Assembly (NCBI GenBank): GCA_028285685.1
Contig: JANQOR010000035.1
Span: 124,001-188,000, forward strand
Source: Cyclobacteriaceae bacterium
GTDB lineage: Bacteria; Bacteroidota; Bacteroidia; Cytophagales; Cyclobacteriaceae
Reading direction: 5' to 3'
Length of the DNA stretch: 64,000 nucleotides
Both the position numbers and the translations under genes were made by a program. Under the pieces are notes generated by a model. The model saw nothing but the letters and a program-made list of their open reading frames with translations, was not told the origin of the DNA and did no database searches. Positions 44,354 through 52,904 of the stretch are shown one piece after another (within the stretch, counting starts at the first letter, position 1; each line of letters begins with the position of its first letter).

Positions 44354-45457
44354 ATGAACAAAGAATCTATACAACATCAAAAATCAATTTCCCGAACTAT
44401 TCTTCTAAACCCTGGTCCCGGGACGATTTCGAAACGGGTTAAAGAAGCTCAAATTGTGGAAGACATTTGCCCTCGGGAAAATGAGTTCGGGCAAGTGATG
44501 CTTGACATTTGTGACGGATTGCTGGAAATAGGAAAAGGAGAAGGTACACATAACGTTGCTTTGTTTGGTGCCAGTGGGACCGGGGCAATGGAAGCGACAA
44601 TGGTTTCTGCATTTGGAAAGGGTGACAATGTGCTCATTCTTACCAACGGAGCTTATGGAATCAGGATGAAGTCCATTTGTGATAGCTATAACATCAATTG
44701 CTCAACACTCTTCAAGTACGGAGATGTGTTGGATGTAGACCTTATTTCTTCCACACTCGATGAAGGAAAGCACACGCATCTGGTTGTCGTCCACCATGAA
44801 ACTTCAACGGGGATGATGAATCCTCTCGAGGAGATCGCTCGGATTTGCAAGGAACGAGGCGTAAAAATCGTCGTGGATGCAATGAGTTCATTTGGAGCTT
44901 ATCCTATGGATCTTTCCGAACTAGAAATTGATTATCTCTTTTCGAGTTCTAACAAATGCATTCACGGACTCGCAGGGCTTTCTTATGTTATTTTTCACAA
45001 AGACAGGGCTGCAGAATTGAAGGAAAATAAAAGAGCCTTCTACTTTGATGTCTATAGCCAATGGGAAAACCTTCAAAAGAAGAATCAACTTCGATTCACC
45101 CCTCCGGTGCAGACCTGTTATGCTTTTAAAGAAGCTATTGCGGAAACTTTAGAGGAAGGAGTAGAAAACAGATGGAAACGCTATACTGGAAACTGGCAAA
45201 TCCTTTTTGATGGATTTAAGAACCTAGGATTTAAACCATTTTTGGAAGACGGGTATCAATCAAAAATATTGCTGGCGCTTGACATAGACGAATCCTTCGA
45301 TTTCAACAAATTCCATGATTTTCTGTTTGAAAATGGAATTACAATCTACCCGGGTGTCATCCCTGAAATCAATACGTTTAGAGTTGCAGTCATTGGAGAT
45401 CTTTACCCTGAGGACATGCACTATGTGATCGAAAAAGCGACAGAATATTTCAAGTAG
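44354..45457 (+). CDS. phnW: 2-Aminoethylphosphonate aminotransferase
   Basis: The 367-residue class V aminotransferase has LLNPGPGTISKRVKEAQIVEDICPRENEFG, the opening typical of AEP:pyruvate aminotransferases, FGASGTGAMEATMVS, VVVHHETSTGM, and the PLP Lys201 in SSNKCIHGLAG. In a cluster with PEP mutase and decarboxylase it should run in the biosynthetic direction, aminating phosphonoacetaldehyde to AEP. No phosphonatase (PhnX) is present, which argues against breakdown. Its end overlaps that of the convergent GT4 gene by 8 nt. Confidence 0.93.
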   Translation: MNKESIQHQKSISRTILLNPGPGTISKRVKEAQIVEDICPRENEFGQVMLDICDGLLEIGKGEGTHNVALFGASGTGAMEATMVSAFGKGDNVLILTNGAYGIRMKSICDSYNINCSTLFKYGDVLDVDLISSTLDEGKHTHLVVVHHETSTGMMNPLEEIARICKERGVKIVVDAMSSFGAYPMDLSELEIDYLFSSSNKCIHGLAGLSYVIFHKDRAAELKENKRAFYFDVYSQWENLQKKNQLRFTPPVQTCYAFKEAIAETLEEGVENRWKRYTGNWQILFDGFKNLGFKPFLEDGYQSKILLALDIDESFDFNKFHDFLFENGITIYPGVIPEINTFRVAVIGDLYPEDMHYVIEKATEYFK

Positions 45458-46550
45458 CGCTTAAATACAATTTTTCGATCTCGGTAGCCAGGGTTTTCCA
45501 ATCATATTTTTTTGCCTCCTCTAAACCCTTGACTGATAGCTTTTGCCTTTTTTCGGAAAGCAACAATCCTTCAATGTTTTTAACCAACCCTTCAAGGTCT
45601 TCCGGCTGAGAAAAATGCTCAAGCATGTCCCTGGTCAGTACATTTTTGTAGCCCTCATTGGCATACCCGGCCATTGGCGTTCCAATGGACATGGCTTCAA
45701 GCAGGACGATTCCGAAGCTCTCTCCGTACAAAGCAGGAGCCAGGTATATGTCAGATTCCTGTAAAAGCGAATACTTTGTAGCTTCATCTACAAATCCCTT
45801 TAATTCCACATCCCTGAGATCATATTCCGAAATGTAATCCTCGACTAATTCACGATCATCACCATCGCCAGCAATGATAAGCTTCATGTTTTGGTATGTC
45901 ATTTTTAGGCGACGGAATGCCTGTAGTGCGTGCATTACTCCTTTTCTGGGCTCCAGTCGACCTAAGAAGAGCAACTGAAATGTGGATGGATCTTTTCTTG
46001 CCTTTGGTTGGTTCTGGATCTCTTCAAGATCGATTCCATTTGGGATGATTTGAATTTTTCTCTTTGAGAATCGTCTGATAAATCCTGATTGGGTATTTGA
46101 AACGGAAATTATTTCATCCAAAAAAGCAAAGACCCATCTAGCAACCAGTGGCATGATCCATCGTCCTACAAACTGATTTTTTGGAGTATCATGGAAGGTG
46201 GCAACATGTTTAGTTTTAGCATATCTCCGTACTTGAAAGGGTAAGAGTGGATTCCAAATAGTATGATAATGGATGATATCAAATTGTTCAGATCTCAAGA
46301 ATTCTTTTAGCGCTTTTTTCTCCTCACCTAGGGCAATGTTTAGATCGATTTTGGTGCCACCAATGTTAAGTGAACGGTTCTTACCGAAAAAATGGACATT
46401 AGATTCTTCAACCAGCTCTGAATTAATATTTGGAGCTATGATCTTGACTTCATGACCTACTTTTGCGAGGTATTTGGACAAGCTTAGAATGTGAGATTTA
46501 ACACCTCCGGGCCTGGAAAAATCATATGGACAGACTTGAGCAATTTTCAT
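45450..46550 (-). CDS. Family 4 glycosyltransferase
   Basis: The 366-residue GT-B enzyme starts KIAQVCPYDFSRPGGVKSHILSLSKYLAKVGHEVKII and has FDIIHYHTIWNPLLPFQ, LLFLGRLEPRKGVMHALQAF and the donor-site ESFGIVLLEAMSIGTP motif. It resembles the PimB/PimA-type mannosyltransferases that act on phosphatidylinositol, an interesting point next to inositol-lipid genes, but the resemblance is general. It is convergent with the AEP aminotransferase gene and divergent from the PLD gene. Confidence 0.85.
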   Translation of the reverse strand: MKIAQVCPYDFSRPGGVKSHILSLSKYLAKVGHEVKIIAPNINSELVEESNVHFFGKNRSLNIGGTKIDLNIALGEEKKALKEFLRSEQFDIIHYHTIWNPLLPFQVRRYAKTKHVATFHDTPKNQFVGRWIMPLVARWVFAFLDEIISVSNTQSGFIRRFSKRKIQIIPNGIDLEEIQNQPKARKDPSTFQLLFLGRLEPRKGVMHALQAFRRLKMTYQNMKLIIAGDGDDRELVEDYISEYDLRDVELKGFVDEATKYSLLQESDIYLAPALYGESFGIVLLEAMSIGTPMAGYANEGYKNVLTRDMLEHFSQPEDLEGLVKNIEGLLLSEKRQKLSVKGLEEAKKYDWKTLATEIEKLYLSAT

Positions 46551-46737
46551 ATAATAATGTTCGTCAGGAGATGTTGGTCATCTTTCAGATTTGCTGTCTG
46601 AATTTGGGTTTTGATTTTGGAACTCAAAATAAGTCATATCCATTCAAACAAAGAGCGATTTACTTTGATTGGTTTCATAGTCTCGCAGAAACTTGGCGCG
46701 GGAAGATCTCGATTTTTAAACTAAAAGGTGTTTGGAG

Positions 46738-47829
46738 ATGAGCAGTCGGGTATTGATAGGTGCACAGTCCTTTATGGAGGATTTTGATCGAAGAGCGCAG
46801 CAAGCGAAGAAGAGTGTATATGTGCAAGCAATGACCTTCGAAGGCGATGCAGCGGGCGAGCAATTGATTGATATCATGCAAAGGTCTCCTGCCAGAGAGA
46901 AGAAGTTATTGGTGGATCATTACTCCAACGCAGTTATCAATGATTCATTTATTGTTAGTCCAAAGTATTTGAGAGATGGCGCGTTCAGAGCTGAAGTGGC
47001 AAACACTAAGCAAATAATTAAAGAAGCTCAAAAATCAGGAATTGAAGTAAAGTTTACGAATCCGCTTGGATTTCTCATGCATCGGTACCCGCTTCGCAAT
47101 CACAAAAAAATGGTGGTGGTAGATAGCGAGACAAGCTACTTGGGAGGTATCAATTTCAGTGATCACAATTTCGAATGGCACGACATGATGATTGCACTTG
47201 AAGATGTAGCTATTGGTAGGACGATTTCCAGTGATTTCGAAAAGACCTGGAAGGGAGAAAATCAATCTGCTTGCTCACAAGTTGCTGATTCTGACATCTA
47301 CTTCTTTAATGGAGTAAAAAGCGCAGATTTATACGACAAACTTTTCAGAGTTATTAAGTCAGCTAAAAAGACTGTTGAGGTGATCTCCCCCTATGTTTCA
47401 AATCCATTATTGAATGTGTTGAAAGGAGCTGCCAATAATGGTGTCAAGGTGTCAATCATTTCTCCTGAAAAAAACAACAAAGGAATTTTCAAGGACATCC
47501 TTCTCTCCGAACTGCACAAAGGATACTTCAAAATGTTTGAATATCCAGGAATGTCTCACTTGAAAGCGATACTCGTTGATGACAGCACGTTTCTCTTTGG
47601 TAGCAGCAACTATGATATTGTGAGCTACTACTGGGAACAGGAAATCGTGCTTGTGTCGAGAGATCGGGCCCTGGTTTCTATGTTCAAAGAAAAAATTCTT
47701 ATGCCTGCAAAGAATGAGGCAGTCGAAATCCACTCAGGGAAAACATCTTGGAATATGTCGGCAGGAATCTTAAGAGCATTGGAAATTTTTTGCAGAGCGA
47801 CTTCAAAGACAGTGTTAAGGCCACATTAA
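46738..47829 (+). CDS. Double-HKD phospholipase D/cardiolipin synthase-like enzyme
   Basis: The 363-residue soluble protein (start ATG 46738; a TTG two codons earlier is also in frame) has two intact HxKxxxxD motifs: His122-Lys124-Asp129 (NHKKMVVVD) and His274-Lys276-Asp281 (HLKAILVDD), each followed by the GG or GS and N residues of the family. It lacks the N-terminal membrane helices of cardiolipin synthase. It could move phosphatidyl or phospho-ceramide groups between alcohols. The CDP-alcohol phosphatidyltransferase gene follows 34 nt later on the same strand. Confidence 0.85.
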   Translation: MSSRVLIGAQSFMEDFDRRAQQAKKSVYVQAMTFEGDAAGEQLIDIMQRSPAREKKLLVDHYSNAVINDSFIVSPKYLRDGAFRAEVANTKQIIKEAQKSGIEVKFTNPLGFLMHRYPLRNHKKMVVVDSETSYLGGINFSDHNFEWHDMMIALEDVAIGRTISSDFEKTWKGENQSACSQVADSDIYFFNGVKSADLYDKLFRVIKSAKKTVEVISPYVSNPLLNVLKGAANNGVKVSIISPEKNNKGIFKDILLSELHKGYFKMFEYPGMSHLKAILVDDSTFLFGSSNYDIVSYYWEQEIVLVSRDRALVSMFKEKILMPAKNEAVEIHSGKTSWNMSAGILRALEIFCRATSKTVLRPH

Positions 47830-47863
47830 GTAATTTCGCGCTGCGAAAAGATTAGTATACTAC

Positions 47864-48766
47864 ATGTTTAAAAAGCATCTCGACGAAGTGTATGGCTCTA
47901 TCAAATTGCTTGATATAGAAGAGTGGTTTGATATCTATTTTAGTCGATTTTTCGGCCTCTACTTTGCTAAGATCGGACGGTACTATAATCTCACACCGAC
48001 CCAGATTTCACTGGCAAGTTTGTTTGTTGGGGTGATTGGGGGTGCTATGCTCTACTATCAAGATGACCCGCTAATCGTGGGCATTGGTTGTTTTCTGATC
48101 GTACTAGCAGGGGTTCTAGATAGTTCAGACGGTCAACTAGCCAGAATGACGGGGCAATCTTCTGATCTGGGACGAGTCATAGATGGTGTAATCGACAACT
48201 TTGTGTTTGCCGCAGCATATATTGGTGGAAGCCTGTTTTTTCTCGAGACGTACGGATGGTGGATTTTTTTATTGGCAGCTGTTGCCGGATACGCTCAGAG
48301 CTTCAAATCAACGATCTACGAATTTTATAAATCCGAATATTTGCAGCTGGTGGGTAAAACTACTACTGGCAATATTCCATTGTCAGCAGATGAGGTGAAG
48401 CCGGCCGGAGATAACTTGTACCACAAGTTCCTTTTTGTTGTCTACAAGGACTATACGAAAAAGCAGCTGGCCTACACGACACGAACCGCTGATTGGAGGA
48501 AGAAAGCTCAAGAGGTTTCTCAAGACGATCTTTTATGTGAAAAATTTGACGACAACTATCGGAAGTTCAACAAGCCGCTACTAACCTGGTGGGCGCTTTT
48601 CTGTGGAACCAATACACATAGAACAGCAGCTATCATCCTCGCAATGATGTCACGATTTGATCTTTTTCTATGGATAAGCGCAATCTGGACAGTGGCACTT
48701 ATTCCACTTTCAATAAGTCAAAAGATAAGAGATAGGAAATTATTGGAAACTCTGGAAAAGGGTTAG
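47864..48766 (+). CDS. CDP-alcohol phosphatidyltransferase
   Basis: The 300-residue integral membrane enzyme has the full signature: Asp86, Asp89-Gly90, Ala93-Arg94, Gly103, Asp107 and Asp111 (DSSDGQLAR...DLGRVIDGVID). About six membrane segments are visible, and a soluble insert of about 90 residues (150-240) sits between them. Such enzymes join a CDP-activated group to an alcohol. With CDP-inositol or CMP-AEP made nearby and ceramide made by the convergent operon, it may set the headgroup of a sphingolipid. Its stop overlaps the ACP gene end by 4 nt. Confidence 0.88.
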   Translation: MFKKHLDEVYGSIKLLDIEEWFDIYFSRFFGLYFAKIGRYYNLTPTQISLASLFVGVIGGAMLYYQDDPLIVGIGCFLIVLAGVLDSSDGQLARMTGQSSDLGRVIDGVIDNFVFAAAYIGGSLFFLETYGWWIFLLAAVAGYAQSFKSTIYEFYKSEYLQLVGKTTTGNIPLSADEVKPAGDNLYHKFLFVVYKDYTKKQLAYTTRTADWRKKAQEVSQDDLLCEKFDDNYRKFNKPLLTWWALFCGTNTHRTAAIILAMMSRFDLFLWISAIWTVALIPLSISQKIRDRKLLETLEKG

Positions 48767-49008
48767 GCTGTTTTTCTCATTACAACATCAACAGCATCAG
48801 CCACCGTATTCATTTCTCCGATCACGTCGTCCTCAATGTTGATGTCAAATTTATCTTCTATATCCAGGACGATATCAACAATGTGTGCAGAGTTGATTTT
48901 TAGATCGTTTATTAGATCTTGATTGTCAGAAAGGCTAATGGACTCACCATCCGGTACGAATGGTTTGATTATAGTCATCAGCTCTTCTTTTACATTATCA
49001 CGTTCCAT
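48763..49008 (-). CDS. Dedicated acyl carrier protein
   Basis: An 81-residue acidic four-helix protein. The phosphopantetheine site is Ser40 in NDLKINSAHIVDIVLDIEDKF, where the usual DSL reads NSA. The ATG at 49008 overlaps the ketosynthase stop by one base (TAATG); an upstream in-frame start at 49041 is less likely. It is the last gene of the sphingolipid operon and probably carries the acyl chain used by the serine palmitoyltransferase-like or ceramide synthase-like enzyme. Confidence 0.88.
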   Translation of the reverse strand: MERDNVKEELMTIIKPFVPDGESISLSDNQDLINDLKINSAHIVDIVLDIEDKFDINIEDDVIGEMNTVADAVDVVMRKTA

Positions 49009-50291
49009 TATTCTTTGAATTTCCTTAGTACCAGTGCGCAATTTAAATCACCAAACCCAAAATTAGCCTTCATTACAGTGTTTACCTCCTTATTTACTGA
49101 ATTTTTGGGGATTCGATCCTCATCAATTATATCCAGTATTTCCGGATGGATCTGATCTAAATTGATGTTTGTGTGTACAAAATTATTATAAATCTGTAAT
49201 ACACATGCAACCAATTCAACAGACCCTGCACCTGCAATCGCATGACCAATCATCGATTTGGGTGTGTTAACCAGAGGAAAATTTCCACCATCTAATCCCA
49301 AAGCATTGGACCAATTCCGAATTTCAATCGGATCTCCCTTTGTGGATGTAAGGTGTCCGCTGATCAAATCCACCTCTTCTGGACTGATTTTTGCATTGTT
49401 AACAGCAGACTTTATACACGCCACGACAGCTTCTGAATTAGGAGCAGTCATAGTTCCTCCACCCCTTTGTCCACCGGAATTCACTTGACCCCCAAGAATT
49501 TCTGCATAAATTTTCGCATTTCTTTTTTTGGCACTTTCAAGAGTCTCTAGTACAAGTGCTCCCGACCCTCCGGAAGGAACAAATCCAGAGGAGGTCGAGC
49601 TCATAGGACGTGATCCGAAAGTCGGTCGATCATTGGAATCGCTACACAAAACTCGCATCGCATCGAAGCCCGCCCATATGTAGCGCCCATCTCCTTCGGT
49701 GCTACCGCATAACATTCGATCCGCCCTACCAGCGGCCAAATATTCATAGCCCATCAGCACCGCTTCTGATCCTGTAATGCAAGCCGAGGAGTTTGATTGA
49801 ACGCGACTGCCCACACCCAATATTGAATTTAGGTAGGCCGCCGCTCCGCTATTCATGCCTTCGGATATTGTTCGTGATCCCAATTTTTTACTTTCGCCCC
49901 GATCAATAGGATATGAAGGCATCTCACGGTTGATCCAGCTGTCGAAACTAAGATCTCCAGCGCCAAAGATGAGGCCTGAGTCGAAATCTGTTTGTTCTTC
50001 GGAAGCTGAGAGTCCCGCATCGTTCCAGGCTTCTACTCCTGCCAGACATGCATAAATAATTCCTTTATTTGTCAACTTAGCTGCTAGGAGCCTTGGTAAA
50101 TGTTCGGAGAGATCTACGCTGCTCAAATCAGGCTGGCCTCCAATTTGGCTCCTCAAATTCAGTTTTTCAAGCTCATCCCAATGCTTGATTCCAGATTTCC
50201 CCTGTTTGATCGCTGCAAGATAGTCGGGTACCCCGATGGCGTTCGATGCAACAACGCCCATTCCTGTGATGACAACTCTATTCTTTTCCAA
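49008..50291 (-). CDS. 3-Oxoacyl-ACP synthase (KAS II type)
   Basis: The 427-residue enzyme extends acyl-ACP with malonyl-ACP. The Cys-His-His triad is intact: Cys171 (SNSSACITGSEA), His313 (SGHLTSTKGDP) and His350 (MIGHAIAGAG). It is a second, specialised FabF-like protein, as judged by its place between a dehydratase and an ACP gene. It overlaps the dehydratase gene by 14 nt and the ACP gene by 1 nt. A role in making the long or branched acyl chain of sphingolipids is inferred. Confidence 0.92.
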   Translation of the reverse strand: MEKNRVVITGMGVVASNAIGVPDYLAAIKQGKSGIKHWDELEKLNLRSQIGGQPDLSSVDLSEHLPRLLAAKLTNKGIIYACLAGVEAWNDAGLSASEEQTDFDSGLIFGAGDLSFDSWINREMPSYPIDRGESKKLGSRTISEGMNSGAAAYLNSILGVGSRVQSNSSACITGSEAVLMGYEYLAAGRADRMLCGSTEGDGRYIWAGFDAMRVLCSDSNDRPTFGSRPMSSTSSGFVPSGGSGALVLETLESAKKRNAKIYAEILGGQVNSGGQRGGGTMTAPNSEAVVACIKSAVNNAKISPEEVDLISGHLTSTKGDPIEIRNWSNALGLDGGNFPLVNTPKSMIGHAIAGAGSVELVACVLQIYNNFVHTNINLDQIHPEILDIIDEDRIPKNSVNKEVNTVMKANFGFGDLNCALVLRKFKE

Positions 50292-50727
50292 TATTCTCCC
50301 GATTAATTAGCATCCCCGAACACTCGCCTTTTGCGACAAGGGTGTCGTCTTCCAGGCGGCATGTTATCTGGCATTTTAATTTTCTAAAGCGAAAGTATAT
50401 TTTTTTTGAGACAATTATTAATCTATCCCCTGGCTTGACTTTGGTGATAAAATCAATGTTGGCATTGGTAAACGCAGGAAGTATGGGAACATCCGAATCT
50501 TCCAGGTAAATTCCAAAACAAACGAGACCAATTTGAGCCATGATCTCTGTGATAATTACACCGGGCACAATCGGTTGCCCTGGAAAATGGCCCTGAAAAA
50601 AATATTCATCCTCACGAATTGTATAAGTACCTGTACAACTGTTCTCGTTCAACTCAAGCAATTCATCCACAAATAAGAATGGCTTTTCATAAGGAAGTGA
50701 CGAAATAATTTCAGGTATTGATTTCAT
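50278..50727 (-). CDS. 3-Hydroxyacyl-ACP dehydratase, FabZ-like
   Basis: The 149-residue hotdog protein has His47 in FFQGHFPGQPIVPG and Glu61 in GVIITEIMAQIG, the FabZ catalytic pair at normal spacing. It dehydrates 3-hydroxyacyl-ACP. With the downstream ketosynthase and ACP it forms a small fatty-acid module. It lies 97 nt after the ceramide synthase-like gene, on the same strand. Confidence 0.9.
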   Translation of the reverse strand: MKSIPEIISSLPYEKPFLFVDELLELNENSCTGTYTIREDEYFFQGHFPGQPIVPGVIITEIMAQIGLVCFGIYLEDSDVPILPAFTNANIDFITKVKPGDRLIIVSKKIYFRFRKLKCQITCRLEDDTLVAKGECSGMLINRENIGKE

Positions 50728-50823
50728 TCTTTCTATTCTAATTCAACCCGATAACTTTCATAATACGATCCGAGGATTAAGGTAGAACGAAAAGTTACAT
50801 AAGATCGTGAACTTAAGTAGAAG

Positions 50824-51951
50824 TTATCCAATAGTTCCCTTAAAACAACTTCTTCGAATATCTACGTCATCCAGGATTTCCCTATTGGATTCCCAATTAT
50901 TGATGGCTGCACGATTTTCCAACAACATGGGTCCGGTACTTACATACTGCGCTTTTTTATCAATAAGCATTTGAGTGAGCTCATTAAAAATCAAAGCGTT
51001 TGCTCCTAACTTCTGGTAATCCTGTCTTGCTCCAATAAGAAATAGGTCGATGTATTTATTGGAATAAAAAGCTTTCAGTACGTGAATAAACCCAAATGGG
51101 AATAATCGACCTTTTGCCTTTTGGAACGCTGTCGAGAGCGAAGGCATACACAGTGCCATGGCGATGACCTCATCCTTCTCATTAACAACAATTCCTACGT
51201 ACTCTTTCCTAATAAATCCGAAGTACTGATCAATGTAATACTGAATTTGCTTTTCCGACAATGGATGATAACCGTACAGATGAGAATAACTCTCATTGAG
51301 TATTTCGAAAACTCCGGGCGCATACTTTAGTATGTCGTTAACTTTCTTGAACTTTTTCAATTCAAAGTTGAATCGTTTGCTCACAAGTTGGGCCGACCGT
51401 CGGATCCTTCTTGGGACTTCATCTGGAACAAAGGCTCGAAATTCCTTCCAGGTTGCTGATGTCTCGAATCCAAGTTGTTTGAAGTGATCGATGTAGTACG
51501 GATAATTGTAGATTGTTGCCTGAGTTGGCTGCTGATCATAACCACTCTCAAGCGCACCCTCAAAATCCAGATCTGTGAATCCAAGTGGTCCGTGAAAGGC
51601 AGTTGCACCAAGCTCTTTACCCCAAGAAGCTAATTTATCAAAGAGCATCTTGGTCACCTCAATATCGTCGATGAAGTCCACCCATCCAAAACGTATTAAT
51701 GATTCTTCATCGAGCTCCTGGTTTATCTTAATCCCTGCGATTCTTCCTACTATCTTGCCCTCTTTTTTAACAACCCAATAAGCTGCGTCCGCCGCATCGA
51801 AGGCGGGGTTCTTGTCTTTCCTAAGTGTACTTAACTCGAAATCAATCAGAGGGGGCACATAGTATTTGTTTTCCTTGTACAGTGAGAAGGGAAACTTAAT
51901 GAAAGCAGTTAGCTCTTTTTTGGTTTGTATTTCATGAATTTCGAGGGACAT
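50824..51951 (-). CDS. GNAT-type acyltransferase, bacterial ceramide synthase candidate
   Basis: The 375-residue protein has the GNAT-like pattern of the large N-acyltransferases (PFSLYKENKYYVPPLI, VVKKEGKIVGRIAGIKI, AFHGPLGFTDLDFEGAL, IGARQDYQKLGANALIFNEL). A protein of this class (bCerS) N-acylates the sphingoid base in Caulobacter. Here it lies between a reductase-like gene and a fatty-acid module and downstream of the serine palmitoyltransferase-like gene, the same set of partners. Its start overlaps the reductase stop by one base. The ceramide synthase call is based on context. Confidence 0.72.
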   Translation of the reverse strand: MSLEIHEIQTKKELTAFIKFPFSLYKENKYYVPPLIDFELSTLRKDKNPAFDAADAAYWVVKKEGKIVGRIAGIKINQELDEESLIRFGWVDFIDDIEVTKMLFDKLASWGKELGATAFHGPLGFTDLDFEGALESGYDQQPTQATIYNYPYYIDHFKQLGFETSATWKEFRAFVPDEVPRRIRRSAQLVSKRFNFELKKFKKVNDILKYAPGVFEILNESYSHLYGYHPLSEKQIQYYIDQYFGFIRKEYVGIVVNEKDEVIAMALCMPSLSTAFQKAKGRLFPFGFIHVLKAFYSNKYIDLFLIGARQDYQKLGANALIFNELTQMLIDKKAQYVSTGPMLLENRAAINNWESNREILDDVDIRRSCFKGTIG

Positions 51952-52904
51952 TATAGTAGTTTGTTTTTGGTGTAGTAATCATATGCGTCTTCAAAACCCT
52001 TCTTTAAATCGAACGCTATATTGAAATTAGCATGTTCCAGACTATTGTCATCATGCAAGTCCCAATCCTGCGATATTTCCTCAAATTTTTCGAGCGTAAG
52101 ATTAGGAGTACCTCCAGAGACTTTGTGCCAGATATCGGAGAACCACAATGAGATTTTGGAAATTACACTTGGAATTCTAATGTTTCGAATTTTTCTGTTC
52201 ATAACCTGGCTAAGTGTATCTCTGAATTCAGTATGAGAGTACGTATGTCCGTCGCTTACGTGTATTATTCCCTCTGTGGTTGGCATGTCCTGGACAACAA
52301 TTGAAGCTAAGTCAGCGGCATGAATCATACTCATTTTTTGATCTGGACGGGTAAGCGGATAGATGCCTTTGTTTGCGGCCTGGAACAACGGTAAAAATGC
52401 TTTATCACCAGCACCATAGATTGCTGTCGGCCTGAAAATGATGGATGGAAATTCGCATTTTTGAAAAAATTCCTCAGCTTCTTTTTTGCTGGCACCATAG
52501 CAGGAAACCGGATGGTCTACTCCGACAGGACCTTGGGCGGTATAGGATGAAATGTATACCAATTTTCCTTCAGGTCCCAGGAACCCAGTCTCTGAAATTG
52601 CATCTACAATTCGACCTGTAAGCTTGGTGTTTATATTGGTATAATCTTCACGATTGATACTGGTTGTTTTGCCTGCATTGTGGATGAAAAAATCGAAGGC
52701 ACCAACATCATTTTTTATGGCTTTCAATTCACTCGATATCTCATCATAATCGATGGGTGCTATTGTCAGAAGATCATTGCTCGAAATTTGTGATACGTCA
52801 GCCGTTTTTCTGACCAGAGCTGTAACCTCAAATCCTGAATCGAGGCAAGCTTTAACTAAATATTTTCCCAGAAAACCGTTGGATCCAGTAATTGCTACTT
52901 TCAC
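51951..52904 (-). CDS. NAD-dependent epimerase/reductase, ceramide reductase candidate
   Basis: The 317-residue extended short-chain dehydrogenase has the Rossmann motif TGSNGFLGKYL (residues about 6-16), DFFIHNAGKT, and the active-site YGASKKEAEEF (YxxxK). Proteins of this class (CerR) reduce the 3-keto group of oxidised ceramide in Caulobacter. Overlaps of one base with the acyltransferase gene and four bases with the serine palmitoyltransferase-like gene support one pathway. A sugar epimerase is the main alternative. Confidence 0.75.
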   Translation of the reverse strand: MKVAITGSNGFLGKYLVKACLDSGFEVTALVRKTADVSQISSNDLLTIAPIDYDEISSELKAIKNDVGAFDFFIHNAGKTTSINREDYTNINTKLTGRIVDAISETGFLGPEGKLVYISSYTAQGPVGVDHPVSCYGASKKEAEEFFQKCEFPSIIFRPTAIYGAGDKAFLPLFQAANKGIYPLTRPDQKMSMIHAADLASIVVQDMPTTEGIIHVSDGHTYSHTEFRDTLSQVMNRKIRNIRIPSVISKISLWFSDIWHKVSGGTPNLTLEKFEEISQDWDLHDDNSLEHANFNIAFDLKKGFEDAYDYYTKNKLL

